The notes beneath the pieces are model-generated. The model saw only the letters and a list, made by a program, of their open reading frames with translations, did not search any database and was not told the origin of the DNA. Positions 53,011-64,000 of a DNA stretch of 64,000 bases are shown here, piece by piece. Every line of letters starts with the position of its first letter. Position 1 is the first letter of the stretch. Position numbers and translations under genes: made by a program. Source of the DNA: Pectinophora gossypiella (Eukaryota; Arthropoda; Insecta; Lepidoptera; Gelechiidae); the NCBI RefSeq assembly GCF_024362695.1, contig NC_065405.1, positions 4,472,672 to 4,536,671 on the forward strand. The letters are read 5' to 3'.

Positions 53011-55279
53011 GTACGAAACTTTTTGGTTAAAGAAGATAACTGTAAGGTGCTTGTAAACAAGTATGTCCATTAATTTGTTAAAACTATTTGATTTTCTTCG
53101 CCGTAAATATTATGTATAACTACTTTACTATTTTACAAAAATGATTCGTAAATTATAGATCGGAAAGAAAAACAATATTCCTAAAATAAATATTATGTAG
53201 AAAGGCAAAAAAAGCATAATTGATGACCCAAATGCTATTGGAACATGACTTGAATGTAATTCAAAGATACACATCTCATAAGTATGTAAATAGTGAAAGG
53301 GCCAAAGAAGAAATTCTTTGAATAGCGGTTCACCTACTTGGCGTGGCTATTTATAAACGAAACTAAAAATAGTATCCGTTAAAAATAGAATGTTGCACAA
53401 CAAATGACGAGGCACAAAACTTATACGGTGCGTTGTTTCTATGGCGATTACTGTAAGGGAGACCCCAATGGGAAATAGGCGTGATATTATGGGTAATGTT
53501 AATAATGTAAATAAATTAAACAATAAAAAATATGAATATCAATTGCACATTCAAAAATTAAAAATATAACTTAATACAAGAAATAACAAAGCATAATAAA
53601 TTAATACAATTTAATTTAAAAAAAATATATAAAATCTTAAGTCTCCTAGACTTGGACGTGGTATTATGTACGTATGTTAGAAAATTAAACATTAGAAAAC
53701 AATATGAATTATATTCATTGCACAGTTACTCTAAATTTACCTTTTCAAATATAACCGTAAGTATTTAAAAATAGAATCATTTAAAAATAGAATGTAGCAC
53801 AATAAATTACAAAGCGTATAAAAACATGGTGAAACGTGGGTATCGACTCAGTTCAAGTACCTCTGGGTTGTCCAATTGGGTACTAATGTTTGGATCTTCT
53901 AGTGGACCGTATTATTGATGTTGGTGAGAGGCCAAATTTCTTCTTCTAATCCAGTGCAAATTACCAATTTTATCCTGCATCACTGTTTATTTAATTAATT
54001 TTAAAAAATTACTACACATTCGCTGGTGGTGGCGGCCATTGTCGCGATTGTAATTGCCATCTGTAAAAATATTAATAGTCTATACTTTAAACCTGTGTTG
54101 CCAGCAACAATTAATATAATCGTTAACTTATAATTAATTATTATACAACAGCTGAGCTAATACTGTATGTACCGTCCATTATTCCTTAATAGGTACATTT
54201 TTTTAGTACACGTTCATGAAACAAAAAAAATACAGTGTTTCTTTTGAGACAACTTTCAACTACATTTTGTTAGAGTTAAAAAAAAATCTTAAATAGTATC
54301 ACTATTCGGACAGTTTTATAACTACAATTACACATAATAGTCCGTTGCGAACATCAAAACAACATTATAAAGCGGATAGATTTTTGGCAGGTTTGTCCAT
54401 TTCGCTCACTCGTATACTAAACCGTTGAGACGGCTACTGTGAACTTGCCTCTATTATGTGCTCGTTAAACCCTCTACTATGAAGTTATACTTTTTTTATT
54501 CATAATAAGATCGAGTTTGACCACAATTGCACCTGATGCTAACAGGTCTAGGAATACTGTCTCTTACCTTGTAAATTCGTTTTCATTCCTCCCTCATTTG
54601 AAGGAGACTGAATCTTACAAGATAGGGTATTTGAAAGAGTCGAAGATAAATTATAAAATGCTAATCTAAAAATAGAAGCTATTTCAAACCTTGATGAAAA
54701 ATCAATTAATTTTTTCTTTTTGATTTATTTTCGAAATTTTGTAATGAATTATGTAACAAAAAGTACGTCTTTCAACTGTTTTTACTGATGGCGTCATAGA
54801 TCAGTATTTTCATACAAATTCCATAGATTTTCGTTTTGACGTTTCGAGTAAAGTATCTCATTTGACTAAATGGGTACCTTTTTAAGATTCCAGTACCTAA
54901 AACATTTGTTTAATCTTTTTGAAAAAAGAATGACTATTTACATTATGAATATTTACAAATGATGACAAAATATCTTTTGAAATGATATCCCTACATGGAA
55001 TTATTTCAATCAAGTATATAAGTATACATTTAAGCTTTGGATAATCTAGTTGGTTGCATGTTAAGATACATTTTGCTTTAAACTATTACAATTTGTAACA
55101 TTATAATATGTAACTGTTTGTTATCCCAAATACTTTAAAAAAAGCCACACTTACAATATTGCTGTATTGGTAGCGTATCGTGGTAAAAGGCAGTCTCGTG
55201 GTGACATAACCTCGAGTGTGTATGCCCAACGATGTGCCGGGAAGCGTATTTAGATATGCTAGTCCAATACATCTCAGAT
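53011..55279. other. No gene confirmed
   Basis: Very AT-rich. One short GC-rich island at 54012-54060 with an upstream acceptor-like TTTTTACAG on the minus strand is discussed as a possible terminal exon. Otherwise nothing recognised. Confidence 0.4.
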
Positions 55280-55599
55280 AACGACCTCCGTGGTCCAGTG
55301 GTTGAGCGTTGGGCTCACGATCCGGAGGTCCCGGGTTCGATTCCCGGTGGGGACATATCACATTTTTTTTGTGGTCCCTAGTTTGGCTAGGACATTTCTT
55401 GTTGATCACCAGATTGTCCGAAAGTAAGATGATCCGTGCTTTGGAAGGCACGTTAAGCCGTTGGTACCGGTTACTACTTATTGATGTATGTAAGTAGTCG
55501 TTACGTGAGCCATGTCGGGGGCCTTTGGCGGGTCAGTAGTAATCCTGACACCAGGGTTGATGACGTTGGTACTCCACCTCACAACCCACACGATAGAAG
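55280..55599 (+). mobile_element. tRNA-derived SINE, family A
   Basis: Well-preserved copy: ACCTCCGTGGTCCAGTGGTT, CCCGGGTTCGATTCCCGG, CACAACCCACACGATAGAAG. 14-bp target duplication AATACATCTCAGAT (55266-55279) and AATACATGTCAGAT (55600-55613), one mismatch. Confidence 0.88.
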
Positions 55600-56039
55600 A
55601 ATACATGTCAGATGGTGACGAACTGGAGTAGGATTTCTGGGTAAATATCTGTTAAAATGTGCTAGAACCCCAGATTCTATTCGTCAACTTCACGTGATAT
55701 ATAAGGCTAAGAACTAAAATAGGTTTCTGGTTTACATATAGAGTATGTATACATACTGCTATCAGACACTTATCCAGTAGATTGTAATGTTACTACTAGT
55801 CAGAGTAAAATAATCATTAAAAGTAATTATAATATAAGATCTTACAACAATACATTTAATACAAGCATACCACAACCAATTAATTTTAAATGAAGTATGA
55901 GAACTGTGTCTTTCTAAATTGCCTTAACAATTTTGGATTCGGAACAGCTATTTTTAGCGAAGTTATTTTGAGCCGACACCAAAATGTTTTTGCTTCTATG
56001 TTTTTGCTCTCACCAACGCAGTTGGCTATTGACCATTAC

Positions 56040-56150
56040 AATGGCGATGTCGTTCGTGATGGTCTAATAAAGGTCGGTGAACGCGAGTACTTACCCATCA
56101 TGCGATACTGTAATTCTGACTACCTACTTGGGAATATAGGCGTTAACTTA
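56040..56150 (+). repeat. Dispersed repeat X
   Basis: GTGATGGTCTAATAAAGGTC and GCGATACTGTAATTCTGACT align with 22890-22970. Confidence 0.45.
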
Positions 56151-56189
56151 TTATAAACGTAGGATTCAAGCTGAAGCCCGATGGTATAT

Positions 56190-56435
56190 ATCAGATATAT
56201 CACAAAAAACACTTTCTTATCACCAGTCTGGTTAACATTACAGGCTGATAATCATATTGACCGAACCTAAGATGATCCGTGCATCGGAAGGCACATTTAC
56301 TGGTTATGTAAGTGCCTCCGTAATTACATGAGCCATATAAGCTATATCAGATACCTTTATCCCAAATTTTAAACCCTGACGCCACAGTTGTTGAGGTTGG
56401 TAATCCACCTCACACGATAGAAGAAGAATATTAGC
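56190..56435 (+). mobile_element. Degenerate, headless SINE A
   Basis: TATCACAAAAAACACTTTCT, AAGATGATCCGTGCATCGGA and GGTAATCCACCTCACACGAT..GAAGAAG follow family A order without the tRNA head. Confidence 0.6.
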
Positions 56436-56539
56436 TTCTATACTAATGTTGGACTGAACGCCAATAAAAACACCGAACACCTTCAGCTTATCTTTCCTGA
56501 TCATAAACTGACCAAATTGATCAAATTGGAGATGTCCTT

Positions 56540-56704
56540 AGAAAACGCCCAGTACGGTCTACTCTGAACCGGCGTGCGCGTATGAAACTTGGTGAATGTG
56601 AAGGAAGCAAGAGAAGTGTGTCAGGACAGAAACAAATGGAACTCCATAGTCTCTACTTACTCCGGTGGGAAAAAGGCGTGAGTATGTATGTATGTATGTA
56701 TGTA
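56540..56704 (+). pseudogene. LINE fragment
   Basis: CCAGTACGGTCTACTCTGAA, GAGAAGTGTGTCAGGACAGA and ACTCCGGTGGGAAAAAGGCG, then TATGTATGTATG. Best copy of the LINE scrap that hosts the BEL insertion. Confidence 0.55.
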
Positions 56705-56890
56705 TAACCACCTGATTGTGTTCCACTGTGTGTGAAAGGATGATAGGATGTCTGTTACCATACGGTTCCAAATGCCCCTGTAAGCAAGTATTCGTTACAT
56801 GAGCCATATCAGGGGCCTTTGGTGGCTCAATAATAACTCTGACACCAGGGTTGACAAAGTTGGTAACAACTCACCCGACAGAAGAATGGC
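56705..56890 (+). mobile_element. Degenerate SINE A fragment
   Basis: CATGAGCCATATCAGGGGCC and TAACTCTGACACCAGGGTTG..GACAGAAGAATG match the 3' half of family A. Confidence 0.55.
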
Positions 56891-57366
56891 CGTAAATTAT
56901 CTTCTGTCTTCTGATTAGTTTTTGTGTCAAAAAGCAGGTTGTTTCAAACCAGTTTTGACCTCTAACCAGCGCGCTCAACTTTTACCGTTAGGCTGTCTAT
57001 TAGAATGTTTAGGAAAAAGCGATATTGCAACCAGATTAATATCAAATACATTGTATTCTGTTTTCAAGTTTTATAAACTGTATTTCGTTATTGGAGACCA
57101 GTTTTGCTTAGAATTTACACAGGACTTATACAGAGACAAACAAACAATTCAGCTTGTTTCTAGTAGAAGTTTCCAGCATAGAGAAGGAGATATATTTAAA
57201 CTAGAAGAGTGCAGAAAGCTCGGTGAAGCGTGGGAGTTTGAGAGACTAAGAGCGCTGGTTTCACCCTTGACAAATCTCACATAAAACTTGATATTGTCTT
57301 ACTTTCGGGTACCTACCATTATGACAGATTAACTAATACTACATTATTACCTTCAGTAAGCCTTCA
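56891..57366. other. Unidentified 120-codon open frame, probably not a gene
   Basis: The plus-strand frame at 56922-57284 has a peptide with LLPLGCLLECLGKSDIATRL and no recognised domain, splice sites or second copy. A broken mobile-element frame is possible. Confidence 0.25.
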
Positions 57367-57690
57367 GGGAGCCGTGGTAAGTGGTAACCCAGTTGGTAGA
57401 ACGCTTGCTTCTCACTTTGAGATTGCAGGTTCGAATCCAGATCAGGACTCAACCAATGATAGCCGAATTTGTTTTCTGATTATCACGTGCTCAGCGGTGA
57501 AGGAAAACGTCGTGAGGAAATCCATATTCTGAGAAATGCATTCGGAGGTATGTGACCTAACCTGTATTGGGCTGGTTTTCCCTTCGCGGGTGGAAGGTCA
57601 GACAGGCAGTCGTTTCTGTAAAAAACCAGACCTGTCAAATCTTAGGTGAATGAGATTAGGTGAGCGGACCCTGTGAGAAACGAGATAATG
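57367..57690 (+). mobile_element. tRNA-derived SINE, family D
   Basis: Head AACCCAGTTGGTAGAACGCT and GCAGGTTCGAATCCAG, body ATTATCACGTGCTCAGCGGT, 3' part CTAACCTGTATTGGGCTGGT and AAAAAACCAGACCTGTCAAA. Longest copy of the family here. Confidence 0.78.
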
Positions 57691-57721
57691 CCAGCGTGAT
57701 GATAACATTATTACCTTCAGT

Positions 57722-57935
57722 ATAATGCAGGTTAGGTCACCTACGTCCGAACTGCATTTCTAGAGAAAGTAGGTTCTCACGATATTTTCCTGCACCACTA
57801 AGCACATAATAATCCATTTCAAGATCGAAATATGAAGTCGGAAACAAATTCGAATAGCATTGGTTTTAGACCAGTGATGGATTTGAACTTGCGACCTCAC
57901 AGAGAGAGTTTCCAACTGGACTACCACGGCTCAAC
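57722..57935 (-). mobile_element. SINE D, inverted neighbour
   Basis: Minus-strand copy starting 30 bp from the previous one, so the two can fold on each other. CCAACTGGACTACCACGGCT marks the head, GGTTAGGTCACCTACGTCCG the 3' part. Confidence 0.72.
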
Positions 57936-57991
57936 AAATTTATATATGTGCACAATGATAATTATCTTTCTTTATTTCCCCACATATTACT

Positions 57992-58323
57992 TCTTCTTCT
58001 TATCGTGTGGGTTGTGAGGTGAAATACCAACCTCATCAACCCTGGTGTTAGGGTTATGTATGATTGAGCCGCCAAATACCCCTGACATGGCTTATATAAC
58101 GATTACTCACTTACATCAGTAAATAGTAACCGGGACCAACGGCTTAACGTGCCTTCCGAAGCACGGATCATCGTACTTTCCGACAATCAGGTGATCAGCC
58201 TGTAATGTCCTAATCAAACTAGGGATCACAAAGTGATTTTTATGATATGTCCCCACCGGGATTTGAACCCAGGGCCTCCGGATCGTGAGTCCAACACTCA
58301 ACCACTGGACCACAGAGGTCATT
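57992..58323 (-). mobile_element. tRNA-derived SINE, family A
   Basis: Full-length minus-strand copy with a perfect 11-bp target duplication CACATATTACT at 57981-57991 and 58324-58334. Confidence 0.88.
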
Positions 58324-58710
58324 CACATATTACTAAGTTCATTAATGTATTTAAAAACTCACGATAGTGAACGTTAAACAAGTGAAAGTGTTCATTTAAA
58401 TAACATTTTGGTACAAGTACACCGGAAAGAACAGGTTTGAATACTGAACAGAGTTTTGATAACTGTGAGTTTCAAAACAATTGTTATATTAGTCATGTAA
58501 ACATAATTAATGAACTTGAGTTCCGAACTCATCGTATAACCAAGCAAGCTAAAAATATGTAGAGGTGACAAGTGCTTACAAGTTATTTATTTAAATGTAT
58601 TTCAATTCGTCACACATTCCGTTAAGTGCATCAATCTTATATGACTGCTTCGAGTTCCTAATATAAACAAGTTGATTCTCCGGTTAAAAAAATATTTTAG
58701 TGTGTTTATT

Positions 58711-58915
58711 CATCATCATCATCACCAGCCCATTAACGTCCCCACTGCTGGGTCACGGGCATCGTGCGGGCCCAGTGCGGATTGGTGGTTATTAACGACT
58801 GCTAATGCAGCCGGGACCAACGGCTTAACGTGCCTTCCAAAGCACGGGGGAGCTCGAGATGAAAACATTTTTTTTTGTGGTCACCCATCCTATGACCGGC
58901 CTTTGTGAAAGTTGA
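58711..58915 (-). mobile_element. tRNA/5S SINE, 5'-truncated and internally deleted
   Basis: The truncation lies within the 5S-like head (CCCATCCTATGACCGGCCTT on the plus strand is kept). About 40 bp of the body (the TCCCTATGGATGG block) is missing. Perfect 12-bp target duplication AGTGTGTTTATT at 58699-58710 and 58916-58927. Confidence 0.85.
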
Positions 58916-58927
58916 AGTGTGTTTATT

Positions 58928-59492
58928 ATTACTCTATTTTAATAATGTTACACTCTGACACTGTAGTACCTAAATATAAGAAAATAAAATGAATATATTC
59001 CTCATTAACACACACTAACTTACGCGAAGCCCTAACAGAGTCAAACAGAAGGCTCTAAAAAAGTTAAGTCTGTACTGTATCTCTGACTACCCCGATTAGG
59101 ATATAGTCGTAAGCTTATATTATCATGTTATAATGCACCACATCATAGTAACCCTGGTAGCACGCCGAAATAAAATAAAATTAGGCATGTATTTTGTTAG
59201 GAAATCTCACAACGAACTATGTTTAAATGTAGAATATTTTTACTTACATAATATGTTGACGAAATTGCTTAAAAGTAGTGAAGTAATACATCCTTATATG
59301 TACAATACACCAACATCTATTCATACATTTACATACAAACAAAGTAGCCTTACATATTCCCAGATATTTTGCTTTTACTACTAACCAAGTCAGCCGTTTA
59401 GTAATAGTAGACCAGTTTCTGTAACTCGAGAAGCAAGGCTACTACAAGGTTACACTAGCGAAAGAGAGACCGTTATTATTTAATAGAACTTA
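58928..59492. other. No gene seen
   Basis: AT-rich. CCCCGATTAGGATATAGTCG at 59090 is a small piece of the repeat X tail. Confidence 0.4.
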
Positions 59493-59505
59493 TATAATAA
59501 GTAAT

Positions 59506-59708
59506 CATCATCATCATCGTCAGCCCATTAACGTCCCCACTGCTGGGGCACGGGCTTTCCCTATGGATGGATAGGGAGATCGGGCCTTAAACCATCACAC
59601 GGGCCCAGTGCGAATTGATGGTTATTAACGATTGCTAATGCAGCCGGGACCAACGGCTTAACGTGCCTTCCGAAGCACGGAGGAGCTCGAAATGAAAACT
59701 TTTTTTTT
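59506..59708 (-). mobile_element. tRNA/5S SINE lacking its head
   Basis: Minus-strand copy truncated at the internal A run, so the whole tRNA/5S part is gone. Perfect 13-bp target duplication TATAATAAGTAAT at 59493-59505 and 59709-59721. Confidence 0.87.
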
Positions 59709-59879
59709 TATAATAAGTAATAGGTTTTATTTATTATAATACCCATCAACTGGCTAATCATTAGAGTCCCTTTTTTGCATACGTCTCCAACCATCGTAGT
59801 CTCAAAACACATTGATGAATAGTAAAGACGATTTGACAGTCCATCGGTCATATATCCATAATAAAACATAAAAACGTAT

Positions 59880-60005
59880 CCCGATGGGAGTAGTCAGTAC
59901 ATCCATCACAAGATGAACTAAGTACTTACGCTTTACGGAGCTTTCTGTTAGATCAACATGATAAGCGGTGTGTCGTATTGACCTCAACAAAGATCGGCCA
60001 AGTGT
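59880..60005 (-). repeat. Dispersed repeat X
   Basis: CCCGATGGGAGTAGTCAGTA, CACAAGATGAACTAAGTACT and TCTGTTAGATCAACATGATA match the other minus-strand copies. Confidence 0.5.
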
Positions 60006-60440
60006 GTTAGTGAAAAACTGCACTTATGATAAATTAATAACTCATTGGTGCAAGTCTGGTACTGGGTTTGAACCGAGTCTCCCCGTTTGAGATACAAGCT
60101 GGTGATCCATAGAACATAGTGACATACCCATATATATTCCGTCATATTATCATACAACAACATACAAAATAACATATACATAATTTCTATAACAATCATG
60201 ATCTCCTGTTATAAACTCAAAGATTGATAGATTAATACAAAGTCTCTGATGGTGATTGTTGTCATAACCTTTTAGTTTAGTCATTTATGAAGTCATCGTA
60301 GAATCATTGGTTATTAGATAACCGGCGTCAAGTGACATAAATTAACGGCCTGACTGGTAGAGAGTAGCGAGTAGCGATTCGCCTAAAAATAAATATATTA
60401 TTATGTTTTTTAGTTTACTTATTAGTGTCAAAATGAAAAC

Positions 60441-60608
60441 TTCATATATCGATTATGTTATGTTATTTTAGTGGGCTCTGTTTTCCGCATTTATACTCCA
60501 AGATGGCCCATTACGCGTGTAATTGTTCATATATCGATTGTTTTAAGTTTACGCGCTTTGAACGCGGTAAGAACTCGTTATTATGTGTTTTAATTATTCA
60601 TATATCGA
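60441..60608 (+). repeat. Three spaced copies of TTCATATATCGA
   Basis: The 12-mer occurs at 60441, 60526 and 60597, with related flanks (GTTTTAATTATTCA, GTAATTGTTCA) and spacings of 85 and 71 bp. Its core is close to the insect DRE motif TATCGATA. Confidence 0.5.
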
Positions 60609-60642
60609 ATTATTTATGTTACGGCTTTTTACGGACAATATA

Positions 60643-60864
60643 CAGAGTGTTAATGACATCATAACGAAAATTTTGTAGGACGATTCAGACCATGATTTTG
60701 AGTAAATATCAAGTGGAATTTTCCGTCGCAAAGTATAGAACTGAAAATGTAAAAATATTAAAATTAAATCATGAATTTTGCGGTGAAAAATTTCACTTAA
60801 TATCAATTCAGAATCATGGTGAATCATTCCTCACAGTATTCGTTACGATGTCACTGACACCCTG
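60643..60864. mobile_element. Palindromic MITE, family P
   Basis: CAGAGTGTTAATGACATCAT to ATGTCACTGACACCCTG with long inner complementarity (ATATCAAGTGGAATTTTCCG / GAAAAATTTCACTTAATATC). TA on each side. Confidence 0.82.
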
Positions 60865-63800
60865 TATTATAAAAATACAATTTTATTTTCTTATGGGCGA
60901 TGAACTGGCAATCTAATAGTAGTAGTTTAATGATGCTTTTATTTTAAATATTGGAACAAGTTGGCTTGGTGTCTTGTGGCTCTGCTCATGGAGTAGAGTT
61001 GCTCATAACTTATCGCTTTCCGCCCGTTTAAGGGCAACCATCTAAGTGAGACTTCAAAAGTTGCACTTAAGTTTGAATGGACCATTTGTACATCGTAACC
61101 TTCGCCTTTTGAATTACTATCACATATTTGCAGTTACATGTAAAGTAGATGCAAAACCAATTAAAATACAGTGACGTAAACAAGTACTTAATTTAAAATG
61201 TTCAAACTCTTCAAACACAGCTAAATTAAGTTCAAAGCGTGTAAATGCAAAAAGGGGGAAAGAGACCTGGCGACGGTCGGTTTATCGAGAACTAAAAACC
61301 CTCGACATGTCATAGAGTCATAGGAGCAAACAACAGATCTTAAGACTTCGCGACAAAAGTGGCTGCAAATTGTCCTCTGATTACCTACTCGTAGCATTTC
61401 CCATCCCATTATTAACCAACAAGTTGAAAATTGCTAACAGAAATGCCAACTGTTGGCAACATTAACGTCAAAATTATTTTTCTGTAATTTTATTGGCTCT
61501 GGCAATTTTCTGATACTTACTCTATGGAGTCTTTCGTTGGTGTCTGTTTACCAACCTCTTCTTATACCTAATTATTTTGAATTATTAAATGCGAAGGGAT
61601 TTCACCACAACCGAAGGAGTTTTATTTACTTAATTACCTGGAGCTACCACCGCTTCCAACGTTCAATAAAATTGCTAAACCTTATTACTTAATACTATTA
61701 TGTTTCAATCTCCGGTAGCCTGACGTCGTGTACTCAGTAGGAAAATTACTGTAATATTATAATTACCATTAGTATTTAATATAAATTGTAAAATCCAGCT
61801 TCCTATTTACCAACAAACTATGACCTCAACGGTTTTTGAACGAAAATTCGTTTGTAGCTGGATTTGCGGAAACATAATAAGTTTTTTTTTTATTTGATGT
61901 CGTCACTTCACGGTCAATGTCGAGAGGGTGACCTTGCTCAGTGAAGCACGTCTCTTAGTTGGTTATCGTCCGAATAGTGGACATCTAGTTACGTAAGTAA
62001 ACCGTGTTGTTTCCTTGTTCAACGCTGCTTTAAGGCTGTTTAGGAAAATTTTGTAAAGAAATTATGATCGCGCTAGTACAAACTCTCACTCCGAAGCTGC
62101 AATCTATAAAGAATGTTGCGTAAGAGCGTAATTTGGAAGTAACTAACAGTTTGGAACCTCTTTAGGTCAGTACCCTCATTTTTTCTGCATTGTGAAACAT
62201 TTCGTGCTTAAATTCTGATCTATCTTCAATGGCGACCTACCAACTGCAGTTTTTTCAACACTTCAAAGCAGTTTACTTTTTTAATAGCTTTTTTATTTAC
62301 GACAGCCAGTTTTTCAGCCTATCTAGTCTACAGTACTTACCTTAAATTTCCGCGTTTAATGGTAAACAAAAACTTTGTTTTTTTTTTCATATAAAGTAGT
62401 AAATACTCCTACCCACCTACCTTGTAGTAAGTAGTGGTTTAATACTAGTAGTAACGCTAGAAATTTTCTGTTATCCTTAGTAATCTGATTACAATAACAT
62501 AAACCTGAAGTATTTATTGTTAATCCCATAATTCTTATAAGTATTATTAAGCTTCATACTTACGTTTCTGAGTTTAAAAGAGCCTTAGGATTTGACCAGT
62601 GCTTTGCGAAGTTTCTGTGTATTTCCACGCAGATATATCCTATGTATAAAATCTTTCACAACAATATCGAAGGATGCAAGATAACCCTTCTGTGTCGATC
62701 GTCGCATCCAATAAATAGTGGTGTCAACGACATATGAGTAACATTACTATTATCAACTACACGTCACTCGGCCGTAGTATTTTTAGCCTAGGCCGGACTA
62801 AAAATAGTACAACGGTTATTACTGAATTAATATTTCTAAAAACGGATCGTCTACGTAGTGATAACGACACCGATAGTACGGCTACGCGCCGTGTTTTGTT
62901 CTCGCGCTTTTTCTGTTTAGACGCACGCCATCTTGGGTTTGTTTACCGCGCAATTGTATTTTTTTAATTATAAATTAAATAAGCGGCATATTTTAATGTT
63001 GACGTGTTTATTTTGCGGCCAGTATTTTTCTCGGTTCTTATGCGACCGGTTATTTGTTTTGTTTTGCTCTACTATGTTTTTTTTTATAAATAAGTCGGTT
63101 CAATAAATATAGTTTTTACTGCTTTTTCTGCTAAATAATCACTAAGGTGCCGTAGTCAGGTCGCTGATAGGTGGATAATTGTTTACTTGAGGATCTATTA
63201 CGTAATGCTCTAGTGATAAATGTAGATTATTATAATTTTATTATACCTACCCAACTTTGTTTACTGTAATTTTATCAACTTTGCTGTTTATTCAAGTAAT
63301 ATTTTAACACTACACTTAATTAACAAACTTACGTTAATTATAGTGGTAAAATGCTACTTTAAACTTAAACACATAGAAAATTCATAATAGAATTTATATA
63401 ATAATAAGAAAATTGAAATTGAAATGAAATAAATATAGGAGCTCGAAGAATCAAATCAAAATCAAATCGAATATACTTTCATGCACACAACATACAAAAC
63501 AAAACACAAACAAAAAGAAGAAGAAGAAAATTATAAAGAGGATTTAGGTTTTTTATACCTAATGAAGAAATGTCTCCTGTGTAACTTAAATTAGCTCTTA
63601 TCTTAGTTAAGAACTCCCAATTCGACGGGTCACGGCACGTTACTGACCCAAGAAGTCATGTTCAACTAAGCCGTAAGTATGTAAATAGTGATAAATTGCA
63701 AAATAATTTACCATTCTCTGCCTCCCCGATTAAAGTAAATACATTTTGCTAATTAGAGAGGTTTAAGAATGAGAATGTTTTATTTTCACCGGAGTTACTA

Positions 63801-64000
63801 TTTTATAAATAAAATATTTAATTAAAAATATTGCTAATATTGCGCAAGATTTGTGTGCTGGGAAACTTGCCTACCTGTCATTATTGTATTATTTTTAAAC
63901 GTGATTGGTATTATGTCATCAAATGTTATAGAATATTCCGTTTTTTATATTTATATTTAATAAGGTAGCTTTAAAATAGTTTACGTTTACATAAAAACCG
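60865..64000. other. No gene seen
   Basis: A retroposon tail lies at 61345-61420 (GTGGCTGCAAATTGTCCTCT). The stretch 62770-63050 is somewhat richer in CpG and includes CGCCATCTTGGG and an inverted pair of MEF2-like sites. No exon or RNA gene recognised up to the window end. Confidence 0.4.

Noticed and set aside
1..64000. CRISPR array, bacterial operons, origins
   Set aside because: No regular short repeats with unique spacers and no prokaryotic gene organisation; the DNA is clearly from an insect nucleus.

Overview
The window looks like intergenic and intronic DNA from a lepidopteran (moth or butterfly). It is AT-rich, has no operons, carries one spliced insect carboxylesterase-type gene, and is full of short retroposons of moth type: tRNA-headed SINEs with CACACGATAGAAGAA tails, poly(A) retroposons, RTE/CR1-like LINE scraps, palindromic MITEs and a BEL/Pao LTR retrotransposon. 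Most short open frames are chance or repeat-derived.

Layout. 1-9800: no gene; MITEs, SINEs, LINE scraps and a degenerate minisatellite. 9832-16603: a complete BEL/Pao element on the minus strand with two LTRs of 431 bp that read as identical, a 5-bp target duplication (CGAGG), putative PBS and PPT, and gag and pol frames that lie in the same phase and are separated by one UAG. It sits inside an older LINE scrap. 16791-17333: a MITE with long inverted ends. 17974-20450: a three-exon secreted carboxylesterase-family gene on the minus strand, predicted 636 aa. It lacks the catalytic serine and ends in a very acidic tail plus a hydrophobic segment. A RTE-type LINE 3' end lies in its first intron and a GATA-motif cluster lies upstream. 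20600-30100: repeats only. 30110-30513: a CpG-rich island with CCAAT and CRE motifs and a likely first exon (ATG then GTGAGT donor) of a plus-strand gene; no second exon was recognised in the remaining 33 kb. 30514-64000: probably a long intron and/or intergenic DNA, dense in SINEs, MITEs and LINE fragments, often nested.

Most notable: the gag-pol junction UAG CAA UUA, which matches the strong readthrough context known from tobamoviruses; a strand-asymmetric excess of TTCGG in the BEL sense strand; a SINE family whose head combines a tRNA-like A box with the internal promoter part of 5S rRNA; and the serine-less, possibly GPI-anchored esterase. All assignments were made by eye, without database searches. 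Repeat family letters (A, B, C, D, Q, P, X) are labels used only here.
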